A stretch of 64,000 nucleotides of DNA from Bacteroidota bacterium (GCA_016715425.1 JADKAC010000005.1:310001-374000); one strand, 5' to 3'. Positions 29,601-39,132 are shown, counted from the stretch's first letter. The notes: generated by a model not told the origin, from the letters alone. Program-made: numbers and translations.

Positions 29601-29708
29601 AAAGATTTACCGGATTTATATGCAGGAAATTATACGCAGTATATCAGTTGTCTGATTAATATTAACAAATTAAATCTGTTTGAATATTTAAGAACATTGA
29701 AATTGTAA
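26700..29708 (+). CDS. M1 family metallopeptidase with barrel-like C-terminal domain
   Basis: A 1002-residue exported protein (signal MLKYIFILVLGFNLLPIAIA). Residues of roughly 20-590 form an M1 aminopeptidase-like catalytic unit: the N-terminal beta domain, a GAGMEYPTI exopeptidase-type motif, and the zinc site HEVGHNWFYG with the downstream glutamate in MDEGINSYYE. The last 380 residues do not resemble the usual M1 C-terminal helices; they show repeated amphipathic strands (PKFEYVFAPMYAF, RARLSVFGAHYTTD, GISVRVFAGYVSAV, YDAGVMFKAIDNGLEIYFPL) like an outer-membrane barrel. If correct, the peptidase is anchored in the outer membrane. Its 3' end is partly duplicated downstream. Confidence 0.85.
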   Translation: MLKYIFILVLGFNLLPIAIAQTPSYWQQNVDYEIHVALNDVNHLITGNIIIKYTNNSPDTLRQIYMHVWPNAYMNTETALAKEFAKTNDFKMLKASNADLGFIDSLNFVVDGTPVDWKLDDTNPDIGVLTMRSPVLPGETIVITTPFRVKIPSSDFSRLGHSDQSYQITQWYPKPAVYDRKGWHPIPFLNQGEFYSEFGNFNVFITVPKNYIVAASGDLQTQDEIQFLNQKAIETSAIESYTNDLSFPPSDTETKTLLFTLKDAHDFAWFADKRFHVLKGQVQLPLSQRSVTTWAYFTNFEGDLWKNSIEYINRSVFSYSDWVGEYPWNVAQAVEGALSAGAGMEYPTITIIGASGSSRMLDNVITHEVGHNWFYGILGTNERDHAWMDEGINSYYEYRYLDKFYGKGMDLSALGLNNFSLIKISKNKNMIQLAWDLTAGLERMNRAQPIDITSAEFGSINYGVLVYMKTAYLMAYLADFFGQSQFDRVMAQYYKDWKFKHPYPEDMQEVLERESGENLNWFFDGLLKNDRSLDYKVKDVLVGKSTIAVRIQNNTDIAAPFPVSLMDGDSILRTEWQRGFLGTQSIFIQIPKGKNITHVRIDANESIPDNNRENNTSKLKGFLRKVEPLNFKPFISPDNPYHSTISYSPLIGGNANDGLMLGLGIWNSTFPAPKFEYVFAPMYAFNSNDLVGQGSVGINMYPKQGTFNRARLSVFGAHYTTDRLTSASYYKLQPQLDLDIKPKTFTSPITQFIKIKSAFIRENTGMYIQDSIGVEYYFIEDNWYHSVQYILNRKNILFPFLLNVNATAHSDFLNFSAEYIQKIKFPHYKQGISVRVFAGYVSAVGNKELDDRYALTLAGTNGAYDYAYNSVYLARNTDGTLLSNQMYRGNGFFKVPYYQPGISTSDNALVATNLVVNVPKTPIAFFGDFGFNSGHLIDGISPFQYDAGVMFKAIDNGLEIYFPLFASKDLPDLYAGNYTQYISCLININKLNLFEYLRTLKL

Positions 29709-30104
29709 GTTAAACTATAAAATGTATTTGACCCACCTCTTATCCTCCCTCAAAAAAGGGAGAACGGTCGTGCATCATTCTATCAAATTCTTTTTAATTT
29801 AAACAGCAGTCGTTTTATCTAAAAATAAGAACCACAAAATATCTCTATGATTTTTCACATCATAATATCTATAATTTACGGCTCTCCTTTTTAAGTTTAC
29901 ATACCCAAATAAGATGAAAGTGATTAGCGTGTTAAAAATAGAAACACTTTGGATTCAATAATCAGAGTTCTCATCTTAGATTTGTGCGCTTGCTCGAAAT
30001 CCGGATGATTTAAACGAAATGTATTTTTGAACACTGCAGAAATTTAAATATTTAAGAATATTGAAATTGTAGAATTTGAAACTATAAATGTATAATTTGG
30101 ATGT
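29709..30104. other. Intergene with a partial copy of the M1 gene 3' end
   Basis: No gene is seen. A CTCCCT/AGGGAG hairpin lies at 29745-29762. Bases 30047-30098 repeat 29682-29730 (the last codons of the M1 gene and its 3' flank) with few mismatches and a small gap. The remaining sequence is AT-rich and without clear signals. Confidence 0.6.
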
Positions 30105-31097
30105 GTGATTAATTCCCAGCCTGATATATCCATTATTGTTCCTGCTTATAATGAGCAAGAAGTGTTGCCTGAATTTTATAAGGCAATATGCCAGCATCGA
30201 AATGCATGGAATGGAACTTCCGAATTGGTTTTTGTAAACGATGGATCAAGTGATAATACTTCCCAAATATTAAATCAATTTGCAGATGCAGATGAAACTG
30301 TAAGAGTGATTCATCTCTCACGAAATTTCGGTCATCAACCTGCGCTTTCTGCCGGCATGGCAGCAGCAAGAGGAAAAGCAATTGTGATGATGGATGCTGA
30401 TATGCAAGATCCACCGGAAGTGATTCAAGATTTAATATTAAAATGGAAAGCAGGTTTTGAAGTGGTATATGCAATCAGAGAAAGTAGAGAAGGCAATGCA
30501 ATTTTAAATTTTGGATATCGCACTTTTTATTATTGGATGAATAAGAGCAGTTCAATTTATATTCCAATGCACACAGGAGATTTTGGTTTGATTGATCGAA
30601 AAGTAGTGGATATTATACTCTATGAATTTCCTGAGAAAAATAGATTCCTGCGTGGACTACGAGCATTCACCGGATTTAATCAAACTGGAGTAAACTATGC
30701 CCGACCAAAACGTGCAAGCGGTAATTCTAAATATGGTTTTCGCAAACTGCTTGCATTAGCTTTAGATGGATGGTTTGGCTTTTCAAATAAGCCATTGCGC
30801 CTTGCAACTTATCTTGGAATTTTATTCGCCGTTCCCAGTTTTTTAATTGGCATTTTATATATACTCAATAAATTATTTGGTATAACGATATTTACTTATC
30901 CAAGTACAGATCAACCGGGAGTGGCAACACTAACAGTTGCTGTTTTTTTTATAGGTGGTATTATGCTTATAATTCTTGGAATAATTGGAGAATATATCTC
31001 TCGTATTTATGAAGAAATAAAAGGTCGGCCAACTTATATTGTTCGGGAAGAATATTCTGTACTTACAAAAGCTAAACGGATAACAACAGTTAAATAG
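30105..31097 (+). CDS. GtrB/DPM1-type polyprenyl-phosphate glycosyltransferase (GT2)
   Basis: The 330-residue enzyme likely transfers a sugar from a nucleotide donor to undecaprenyl phosphate. It has the GT-A motifs ISIIVPAYNEQEVLPEFYKA, FVNDGSSDNTSQIL, HLSRNFGHQPALSAGMAAAR and the metal site MDADMQDPP. The cytoplasmic PKRASGNSKYGFRKL segment follows, then two C-terminal membrane helices (ATYLGILFAVPSFLIGILY, VAVFFIGGIMLIILGIIG), the full GtrB architecture. The start is GTG at 30105. The GT39-type transferase gene begins 7 bp later; the two probably act in sequence, one loading and one using the lipid-linked sugar. Confidence 0.92.
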   Translation: MINSQPDISIIVPAYNEQEVLPEFYKAICQHRNAWNGTSELVFVNDGSSDNTSQILNQFADADETVRVIHLSRNFGHQPALSAGMAAARGKAIVMMDADMQDPPEVIQDLILKWKAGFEVVYAIRESREGNAILNFGYRTFYYWMNKSSSIYIPMHTGDFGLIDRKVVDIILYEFPEKNRFLRGLRAFTGFNQTGVNYARPKRASGNSKYGFRKLLALALDGWFGFSNKPLRLATYLGILFAVPSFLIGILYILNKLFGITIFTYPSTDQPGVATLTVAVFFIGGIMLIILGIIGEYISRIYEEIKGRPTYIVREEYSVLTKAKRITTVK

Positions 31098-31104
31098 TAA
31101 ATTC

Positions 31105-32799
31105 TTGAAAAGAAATTACTTTACACAGAAAAGAATAGTAAGTATTGCAATCATTTTCTGGTTTGTAATAAATCTGTTGCAGGCAATTTTCACCAACTTA
31201 CATAGCGACGAAGTGTATTATTGGACTTACAGTTGGAAATTGCAATGGGCATATTGGGACAATGCACCTCTTATTGGTTTATATATTTTTATTGGTGATT
31301 ATTTATTTCCTTATTCAGAAATTGGAGTACGTCTGATTACTGTTTTTTCAGGTACACTTGCAATTTATATTGTGTGGCTTTGCACTGATAGAAAAGATGC
31401 TGTATTATTTTTTGCATTAATATTTGGAATGGCCTTAATGCATGCCGGCGGTTTTATGGCAGCACCTGATGCACCATTAGCATTGACAAATGCATTGCTT
31501 TTACTCTCGTATAAAAAATATGCTGAAACAACATCGGTAATGCATGCTGTTTTCTTAGGCTTAGCAATGGCAATGGTAATGTATAGCAAATATCAAGGAG
31601 CCATGTTAATTGGAATGTTAGTTATTGCTAATCCCAAAATTGTTTTTAAAAAACAAAGTGTAATCACTTTACTTGTTTTTATTATCGCTTTTTTACCCGG
31701 GTTTTTAGCATTGTATAATTTGAATTTCAGCACCTTTCAATATCATCTCTCCGGTAAAAATCAGGAAAGCTGGAAATGGAATTGGACTACTGATTTTATA
31801 GCCGGGCAATTTCTTGCGGCTGGTCCTTTCGTAGGATTGATTATTATACCATTATTATTTATCCATAAGCCTGCAACAGTATTTTTGCGTTCAATGAGAT
31901 TATCTGCCATCGGTATTTATTTATTTTTAATTCTTCTCAGTTTTAAAGTATATGTGTTGGGAAATTGGTCGGCATCTGTTTTATTTCCATTGATATTAAT
32001 TGGTCATGATGCATTAAAATCTAAACTGCAATTTCGTAAGTGGGCGATAAGAGGTGGCATTGCCGGATTGGTTTTGATTTTACTTTTTAGAATTTATATT
32101 GCCACAACACTTCCATTACCAAAAACATTAAATTTTCATTTTAGAGATTGGGATAATTGGGCAAAAGAAACACATGCAATTGCCGGAGATAAACCTCTTG
32201 TATTTTTTAATTCATTTCAATTGCCGGCACGATATGCATTCCTTATTAAAACGCATCAAGTCTTTTCTCTATCAAATCTTTATTATCATCCCACACAATT
32301 TGATTACAGCGAAATAGAACAAGAATTACAAGGCAAGTCGGTAGTGTTTATTTGTAAAACCGATTTTCACTCCGGTGATAGTGTAATTGATCCTTTACAT
32401 GGCAATTATTATTTGTATCAAATACATAGTTTTTGTTCAGGTCAAAAAATTATTATTGAAACAACTACTAAAACTTACACTGTTAAAGCAGGAGAAAAAT
32501 TTATTGTACCAATCACTATTTTACCAAATCCTTTGAGTATAAGTGAAAGTATTATTTGTGATGACTATAACTTTTATCCTGCATGTCATATTCGCTTAGG
32601 AAATAAATATGTAACTGAGCAAATTATAAAATCAGATTCACTTGATATACATAATCCTGAAATACAAAACTTGCAGGTAGAAATTACTGCACCTTATGAA
32701 CCGGGAAGTTATGATATGTTATTTTCAATTGCTACTGATTGGTATATTCCTTATTTCGGAACAAATGGGAAATGGTTGGAGCTTATTGTAACTCCTTAA
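31105..32799 (+). CDS. GT39/ArnT-type integral membrane glycosyltransferase
   Basis: A 564-residue GT-C enzyme with about ten membrane spans. The first periplasmic loop holds the acidic catalytic motif (NLHSDEVYYWTYSWKLQWAY), with PAPDAPL-like sequence later (MAAPDAPLALTNALLLLS), as in ArnT/PMT enzymes that use polyprenyl-phosphate sugars. The C-terminal 150 residues form a soluble, beta-rich domain. The start is TTG at 31105. Paired with the upstream GtrB-type enzyme, it probably transfers the sugar to a surface glycan, lipid A or protein; the acceptor is unknown. Confidence 0.85.
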   Translation: MKRNYFTQKRIVSIAIIFWFVINLLQAIFTNLHSDEVYYWTYSWKLQWAYWDNAPLIGLYIFIGDYLFPYSEIGVRLITVFSGTLAIYIVWLCTDRKDAVLFFALIFGMALMHAGGFMAAPDAPLALTNALLLLSYKKYAETTSVMHAVFLGLAMAMVMYSKYQGAMLIGMLVIANPKIVFKKQSVITLLVFIIAFLPGFLALYNLNFSTFQYHLSGKNQESWKWNWTTDFIAGQFLAAGPFVGLIIIPLLFIHKPATVFLRSMRLSAIGIYLFLILLSFKVYVLGNWSASVLFPLILIGHDALKSKLQFRKWAIRGGIAGLVLILLFRIYIATTLPLPKTLNFHFRDWDNWAKETHAIAGDKPLVFFNSFQLPARYAFLIKTHQVFSLSNLYYHPTQFDYSEIEQELQGKSVVFICKTDFHSGDSVIDPLHGNYYLYQIHSFCSGQKIIIETTTKTYTVKAGEKFIVPITILPNPLSISESIICDDYNFYPACHIRLGNKYVTEQIIKSDSLDIHNPEIQNLQVEITAPYEPGSYDMLFSIATDWYIPYFGTNGKWLELIVTP

Positions 32800-32896
32800 C
32801 CAAAAGAGTTTTTAATACTTAAATTTATTTGTGTTTTAAAAGTTGAAAATTTCATGCAGAAGGAATTATTCAATACACCATGCGGTTGTGAATTTG

Positions 32897-32904
32897 TAAC
32901 TTCG
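32897..32904 (+). promoter_or_regulatory. Probable -7 box TAACTTCG before the ALDH gene
   Basis: A near match to TAnnTTTG, 22 bp upstream of the ATG at 32926, giving a leader of about 15 bases. Confidence 0.4.
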
Positions 32905-32925
32905 CAATAACGAAAAATAGAATAT

Positions 32926-34476
32926 ATGGATACGACAATTAAATTAAGTATGATAAGTAATGAACTGAAAGCATTACGGATTCAAAGTACTAATAAAGGT
33001 GTTTCTACCGGTACACAATGGCTGGCCGGTGAAGGGCATACTTTGGAATCTTTTTCTCCTGTTGATGGTGAATTAATTGCCACATGTACTTCGGCAAGCA
33101 GAGAAGAATATGAGCAGATTATGCAAACTGCACAAGCTGCTTTTTTACAATGGCGCATGGTGCCCGCTCCGCAAAGAGGTGAAGTGGTTAGACAATTAGG
33201 GGATCAATTGCGCAAATACAAAGAGCCTTTAGGAAAATTAGTGAGTTATGAAATGGGAAAGAGTTTGCAGGAAGGAATGGGAGAGGTGCAGGAAATGATT
33301 GACATCTGTGATTTTGCTGTGGGATTAAGTCCAATTATATGGACTTACCATGCATAGCGAAAGACCGATGCACAGAATGTATGAGCAATGGCATCCGCTG
33401 GGAATTGTAGGAGTTATTTCTGCATTTAATTTCCCGGTTGCAGTGTTTAGTTGGAATGCTGCACTTGCATGGGTTTGTGGTGATGTGTGTATTTGGAAGC
33501 CTTCTTCAAAGTGCCTCTATCTGCAATTGCAGTTCAGAAAATTGTTGCAGATGTTTTTCATAAAAATAATGTTCCCGAAGGTGTGAGTTGTTTAATGATT
33601 TCTCATTCAGCAATTGGTGAAGAAATGGCGAGAGATAAAAGAGTGCCTCTCATTTCAATTACAGGTTCTACAAAAGTGGGTAAAAGAATTGGTGGTATTG
33701 TTGGTGAAAGATTAGGAAGAGTTATTCAGGAATTAGGTGGTAATAATGCAATCATTATTAGCAAACATGCAGATATGGATATGGCAATTCGTGCTGCTGT
33801 TTTTGGTGCTGTCGGAACTGCCGGGCAACGTTGCACAAGTACACGCAGATTAATTATTCATAAAGATTTATATGCAGAAGTAAAGAATCGTTTGGTAAAA
33901 GCATACACACAATTGCGTATTGGAAATCCGCTTGATGAAAATAATCATGTGGGTCCGCTGATTGATAAAAAAGCAGTGGAAGATTATTTAAATGCAATAG
34001 AACAATTACATGCAGAAGGCGGCAGTATGTTAGTGGAAGGTGGTGTTGTTTCGGGTGAAGGATTTGAAAGCGGATGTTATGTAAAACCATGTATTGCAGA
34101 AGCAAAAAATACAATGCAGATTGTACAGCACGAAACATTTGCACCGATACTATACATTATGTCTTATGATACAATAGAAGAAGCGATTGCAATGCATAAC
34201 GGAGTGCCTCAGGGATTGTCGAGTGCAATCATGACAACAAATATTTTAGAGTCAGAATATTTTTTAAGTCAGGCGGGAAGTGATTGCGGAATTGCAAACG
34301 TAAACATCGGAACTTCAGGTGCTGAAATAGGTGGTGCATTTGGTGGTGAAAAAGAAACTGGCGGAGGAAGAGAAAGTGGAAGCGATGCATGGAAAGCTTA
34401 TATGCGGCGACAGACAAATACAATAAATTATTCAACTGAAATGCCGCTTGCGCAAGGTATTAAGTTTGACATCTGA
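32926..34476 (+). CDS. ALDH7-type aldehyde dehydrogenase (two compensating indels)
   Basis: This NAD-dependent aldehyde dehydrogenase is closest to the ALDH7/AmaB group (alpha-aminoadipic semialdehyde dehydrogenase, lysine breakdown). Visible blocks are QAAFLQWRMVPAPQRGEVVR, MYEQWHPLGIVGVISAFNFP, the glutamate loop RVIQELGGNNA and the catalytic cysteine in GTAGQRCTSTRR. The frame is broken twice. Near 33331 the expected GLSRQLYGLT is lost. Near 33510 one G is missing, and AAG-GTG-CCT would restore WKPSSKVPLSAIA. The net loss is three bases, so the joined protein is about 517 residues. Two nearby indels in an otherwise intact gene suggest sequence error. Confidence 0.87.
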
Positions 34477-34495
34477 TAAACAGAAATGTAACTTT

Positions 34496-34529
34496 AAAAT
34501 CTTGTGGTAATCGCCACAAGATTTTTTTT
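34496..34529 (+). terminator. Intrinsic terminator after the ALDH gene
   Basis: A perfect 11-bp stem pairs AAATCTTGTGG (34497-34507) with CCACAAGATTT (34514-34524), with the T run continuing to 34529. Confidence 0.88.
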
Positions 34530-34537
34530 AATTTGCA

Positions 34538-35835
34538 ATGAACACACCTGTAATTCAATTTCAAATTCATTCTGAAATATCTCAGGAGATTGCATACACT
34601 CTGCAAGTGTTTGGAAGATATATTGGTTTCTCCTGTAAATTTTTAAATGCGGATTCTGATGTGGATGATGCAGTTGTAATTATTGCAGAACATGGTGCAT
34701 GTGATATACCACTTTCACATTTTTTCAGCAAGTGTTATTTAAGTGGCGATTATGCATTTAAATCCTATTTTAAAAAAGGACCCTTACATTATTCTTCTTC
34801 CGGCAAACCCGATTATTTAAGTACTTGTTTTTACTTGTTGGCTTGTATTCAGGAATACGCCGATTATAAAGCAGATCGTTATCATAGGTTTCCTTTTTCA
34901 GAAAGTTTACAACATACATTTAATTGCGTAGAGAAAAATTTGGTTGCTGATTATTTTGATTTGCTGTATAACAATACCAAGAAAATAAATACGCAAGTTT
35001 CTAAACAAACCATTCCTTCAAGAGTATTTCTTACGCATGATATTGATACACTTTACGGCGCATTGCGGGAGAATGCAAAACCATTGTTGCGCAAAGGACA
35101 AATAGGAAAATTGTTGCAACTGATGATGCATCATTATTTTCAAACTCCTGATTATATGTTGTTTGATAAAATTATGCAATTGGAAAATGCGTATGATGTG
35201 AAGAGTACATTTTTCTGGTTAATACATCGCAACAAATATGCACTGCGTATTCCAAATGCAGATTATGTGTTGGAGAAAAAAGAAGTACAACAATTATTAA
35301 TTGCGGTAAAAGAAAATGATTGTGTAAATGGTTTGCATAAAAGTTATTCCACTAAAAGTTATAGCAATGAATTGCAATTGCTAAAAAGATAAAGCAGAAC
35401 CGATAAACAGAAATCATTTTTTGATGATGGAGTTACCACACACCTTTAATGCAATAGAAGAAGGCGGCATTCAATTAGACAGCACATTAGCATTTGCGGA
35501 AACTCCAGGATGGCGCAATAATTTTGGTTTGCCATTTCAGCCTTATAATGTAAAGCAACGCAGCGCATACAATTTTACAGAAGTGCCCTTGACAATAATG
35601 GATGCTACATTTAATCACTACATGCATTTAACTCCGGAAGCATCAACAGAATATATTATTAATTTTTTTGGAGAACAATCGTTTTAATTGTGTGCATACT
35701 ATTCTGTGGCATAACAATTATTTTTTCAATTACGATGTACCCGGATGGCTGGATACTTATAAATCAATTTTAGTGTGGATGAAAGAAAATAATCTGCAAC
35801 ATATTATGCCGAAGGAGATGATTATTTCGAAGTAG
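34538..35835 (+). pseudogene. Polysaccharide deacetylase-like protein (DUF7033 type), frame broken
   Basis: The first frame (34538-35392) has the family N-terminus, a metal-binding HD pair (RVFLTHDIDTLYGAL) and GLHKSYSTKSYS, where relatives usually have GLHPSY. The protein continues in a second frame from about 35391 (NRNHFLMMELPHTFNAIEEG, LAFAETPGWRNNFG, LTIMDATFNHYM) to 35687. A third frame follows from about 35686 (LWHNNYFFNYDVPGWLDTYK) to the stop at 35833. Two or three indels separate the pieces, and the C-terminal end is unclear. Joined, it would be about 430 residues. It could be a decayed gene or assembly error; the high residual similarity favours the latter. Likely substrate: a surface polysaccharide. 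Confidence 0.75.
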
Positions 35836-36285
35836 AATTTTTTAGAATTAGCAGATGAGTTACTTAGCCGATTAGCTAATGAAAAAAAATGTGCAAATGT
35901 GCAAATGTGCAAATGTGAGAATGTGAGAATGTGCGAATGAAATGAATATCGGATTATATCCATGGTTGGCGTCCACGCCAATCCTTATTCAAGAGGAAAT
36001 GTTTTTTTACTACATAGTTACATAGGAAATATAGTTTAAGGAAAGCTTTATAAAAAATAATGTGGTTTAATTATTCACTTTTTATAAAACCACATAGATT
36101 TATATTTCTCATGTATTCTTTATTTTTTTCTATGTTTCTATAATTCTTCTATGTGGTTAAATTTTTTCTACTCTCCAAGGTTGGTGTCCTCGCCAACCAT
36201 TTTTAAATGCTTTGCGTTCTTTGCGTATTTTTTTCTTGGCGTTCTTTGCGGTTAATTTTTTTTCACTACTCACCATTCACTACTT
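35836..36285. repeat. Repeat-rich intergene (octamer array, dyads, heptamer array)
   Basis: No intact gene is seen. The stretch holds six 8-bp units (35891-35938: GTGCAAAT three times, GTGAGAAT twice, GTGCGAAT once) and two copies of the GGTTGGCGTCC dyad (35964-35983 and 36179-36198). There is an inverted repeat AACCACATAGA/TCTATGTGGTT (36088-36098 and 36148-36158) and a CGTTCTTTGCG direct repeat (36215-36225 and 36240-36250). A degenerate TAGTGAG array (minus strand, 36262-36285) abuts the next gene's stop. Confidence 0.75.
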
Positions 36286-39093
36286 TCAGATCTTATTTAT
36301 CAAAAACGTATAACTCTCCCCATTCACCATACTTGTTTTTAGAATATAAATTCCTTGTGTAAGAAAATTTGTGTTGAGGATAATAGTGTTTTCAACTGTA
36401 TTATAACTTGTGCTAAATACATATTGACCTGTAGCATTTATGATTTCAATTTTTGAAATTGCAATCGAAGATTCCACCTGTATTGTTTCATCAAATGGAT
36501 TTGGATAAATAGTTATCTGCGCATTTTCATTATCAAAAATTCCTGTGCCGATGCCAACAGAAACAGTTGTTGAAATACTACAACCTAATGCATCTGTTAC
36601 TGTAAGATAATACGTTGCCGGATATACATTTTCTATTTCTGTTCCGCTTAATCCATCGCTCCATAAATAATTGTATGGTGCTGTTCCGCCACTTACATTA
36701 ATAGTTATACTTCCACCCGCACCATCATCGGGTGAGGGTGTGGTTGTGCTTTCAATTAATATTGGGGCATTATAATTTATTGCAATAGAATCATACAGCG
36801 AACAGCCCGATTGATATTCTATTTCCAATGCATAATTTCCTGCTTCAGTTACTATAATTGTTTGCGCAGTATCTTCTGTATTCCAATGAAAAGAAAAAAT
36901 AGAATCTGAATAATTAATTGCAAGTTGCAAAGTATCACCATCGCAAAGTACAGTATCATTTCCCAACACATTTGCAAACACATCTTGTTCTATTGATTCA
37001 ATAGTTATTGTATCAAATAAATAACAATCACCCGGACCATAATGCATTTGTATAGTATAAATTCCTGCTTCTTCTATTGTAATATGCGGAGAAGTTTCTC
37101 CCGTATTCCACAGTATTTCTGAACCCGGATAATGCGTACCTATTTGCAAACTTCCACCGGGACAAAACGTAGTATCATTTCCTAATACATTTACTGCAAT
37201 ATCTCCTGTAACTAAAATAGTATCGGTAAATATGCGTGGGCAAAATTCAGGAGTAAAACGAAAGGCGGTATCTTCTGCGCCAAAAGTCCATGCATGACTA
37301 AACCATTTTATATTATTAAAATTTCGTGTTTCAATTCCAAATGTGCCGGGTTCATTACTAATGCCTTGTGTAATACCAAATATATCTACAGGTGGTAAAT
37401 GTTTTACTACAATATCTATTACACCAGTTGTTTCATATAAAATACCACTCACATTTACAGTTATTCCCCATTCATAGTCGCAGGGAACATCATTATACTG
37501 AAAAATAAATTGGCGATACGGTGCTTCGCCTTGAGTAGAAATAATTACATCTCCTATTGAACCCGGATCTAAATCCGCACCGGCAAGTACAACTAAATTT
37601 GTTATGCCATAAGGATCAGGTAAGCCGGGAAGAAAATAAGTATGAGGAGTACCAAAACTTGTGTATCCATTTGAACTTATAAATGTAGAATCATAAGTAT
37701 TATCAAAATAATTAAATGTAAAACCAATAGGCACTTCTTCATAATCAGTATCAAATAATGTAAGTGTATCCGGATTTAATAAAGTAGGTTGTTCAAATGG
37801 AATTGTACTGATGTTATAAGTAAGTGGCATTTCATAACTATAATTAATTACTGTAAAATTATTTTCACCCACAATCATCGGATCAAAAATTCCATCCACA
37901 GTAATACCCATTCCGCTCCAAGTACCTGTTCCTTTTTCAGGTTCTGCATTTAATAATCCGCTGTTAATACATATAGTATCGGGTAAACCAATTGTTGTAA
38001 TCGGAGCACATATATTTTCTATTGTGGTAAATAATGTATCATTAAAATTTAATGTATCACCCTCTAAAATTGTCCATGCTTTAAACGTATGAAAACCACA
38101 ACCTTCAAAAGAAGCAGCAGCAAGAAAAACAGTATCGCTATGTTGCGGTTCTAAATTAAAACTCACTTCTTCGCAATGCATATCACCATCGTCAATAACA
38201 TAACACACTGTTGCAGATGTTTGTGTTTGCATACCGAAATTATAAATTACCACAGCCACTTCTTCGCTATCAGTTAAATTGCAATTTGCTTGCGGACTTA
38301 TAGAATGCACCACACCAATATCTGTATCACCATGCATACATCCACTTAAATAATATAAAATATTGCGACGTAAGTTTTTATAGTTGGGAAGAATTTGATC
38401 CCATAGCCAGATCCAAAAAGAACTAAAAACAACTTTTCCTTCTCCAAAATTTTTTGATATAAGAGGGATTCTTAAATTGGAAATAGTATCTCCGGGATAA
38501 TATGTAACAGTATCAATTAAAATAGTATCTACATTAAAACCATAAAAATCTGCTTCGCCTAAAATGGGTCCTGCCCCCCATCTCGCAGTATATAATCCCG
38601 ACACAGGAAATACCGGACCTTCCAAAATTTCATGATCTTGAAATTTAAAACTATATATAGTTGCCAATGGTTTTGAATGTACACCTTCGAATCCAAAATC
38701 ATAGATGGAATCATAATCATGGCTCGAATAATTTAAATATAAATTTCCTCCTTCGTTGACATAATTTTCCAAATCCGTTCTATATAATTCATAGAAATTG
38801 AAAAATTCCACATCATCACAAAATCCATCTAAAAACAACAAACAAGTATTATCTAAAAATTCTGCTGCACTATCAATTTCATCAAAAGTAAATCGCTGCC
38901 AGCCACCGTCATCTTCATCGCCAAATACATCACGAAATAATTTTACATCTTCATCTAAAGCATCCATTCCATCATCGCAATAATTACCAAGATAGGAAGA
39001 AATGAATACTACTCTTTGGGCATTTGAAGAAATATTAAAATAACATGAAATAAAGATTAGTAGAAGAAAAGAAAATGATTTTGGAAAATGCAT
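36286..39093 (-). CDS. Large T9SS type A protein with SprB-like repeat
   Basis: A 935-residue secreted protein. The signal peptide is PKSFSFLLLIFISCYFN followed by ISSNAQ. The N-terminal 250 residues resemble a class-I glutamine amidotransferase/ThuA-like surface domain, but I am not certain. Beta-sandwich repeats follow, including two LGNDT..CPGGSLQ/LCDGDTLQ type Ig-like units (near residues 640-770) and a SprB repeat (ITVSGGTAPYNYLWSDGLSG). The C-terminus is a T9SS sorting domain (ITIYPNPFDETIQVESS, LTQGIYILKTSM). It probably acts on the cell surface or is released. Its TGA stop is followed by a degenerate heptamer stop array. Confidence 0.82.
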   Translation of the reverse strand: MHFPKSFSFLLLIFISCYFNISSNAQRVVFISSYLGNYCDDGMDALDEDVKLFRDVFGDEDDGGWQRFTFDEIDSAAEFLDNTCLLFLDGFCDDVEFFNFYELYRTDLENYVNEGGNLYLNYSSHDYDSIYDFGFEGVHSKPLATIYSFKFQDHEILEGPVFPVSGLYTARWGAGPILGEADFYGFNVDTILIDTVTYYPGDTISNLRIPLISKNFGEGKVVFSSFWIWLWDQILPNYKNLRRNILYYLSGCMHGDTDIGVVHSISPQANCNLTDSEEVAVVIYNFGMQTQTSATVCYVIDDGDMHCEEVSFNLEPQHSDTVFLAAASFEGCGFHTFKAWTILEGDTLNFNDTLFTTIENICAPITTIGLPDTICINSGLLNAEPEKGTGTWSGMGITVDGIFDPMIVGENNFTVINYSYEMPLTYNISTIPFEQPTLLNPDTLTLFDTDYEEVPIGFTFNYFDNTYDSTFISSNGYTSFGTPHTYFLPGLPDPYGITNLVVLAGADLDPGSIGDVIISTQGEAPYRQFIFQYNDVPCDYEWGITVNVSGILYETTGVIDIVVKHLPPVDIFGITQGISNEPGTFGIETRNFNNIKWFSHAWTFGAEDTAFRFTPEFCPRIFTDTILVTGDIAVNVLGNDTTFCPGGSLQIGTHYPGSEILWNTGETSPHITIEEAGIYTIQMHYGPGDCYLFDTITIESIEQDVFANVLGNDTVLCDGDTLQLAINYSDSIFSFHWNTEDTAQTIIVTEAGNYALEIEYQSGCSLYDSIAINYNAPILIESTTTPSPDDGAGGSITINVSGGTAPYNYLWSDGLSGTEIENVYPATYYLTVTDALGCSISTTVSVGIGTGIFDNENAQITIYPNPFDETIQVESSIAISKIEIINATGQYVFSTSYNTVENTIILNTNFLTQGIYILKTSMVNGESYTFLINKI

Positions 39094-39124
39094 TCTATGA
39101 GGTGGTTAAAAAAAATTTATTATT

Positions 39125-39132
39125 CAAATATA
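39125..39132 (-). promoter_or_regulatory. -7 box TATATTTG for the T9SS protein gene
   Basis: An exact TAnnTTTG match on the minus strand, with a predicted start near 39118 and a leader of about 25 bases to the ATG at 39093. Confidence 0.5.

Noticed and set aside
32926..34476. Three short genes or programmed frameshifting at the ALDH locus
   Set aside because: The pieces join to one normal-length ALDH7 with net loss of three bases; no slippery site with downstream structure is evident.
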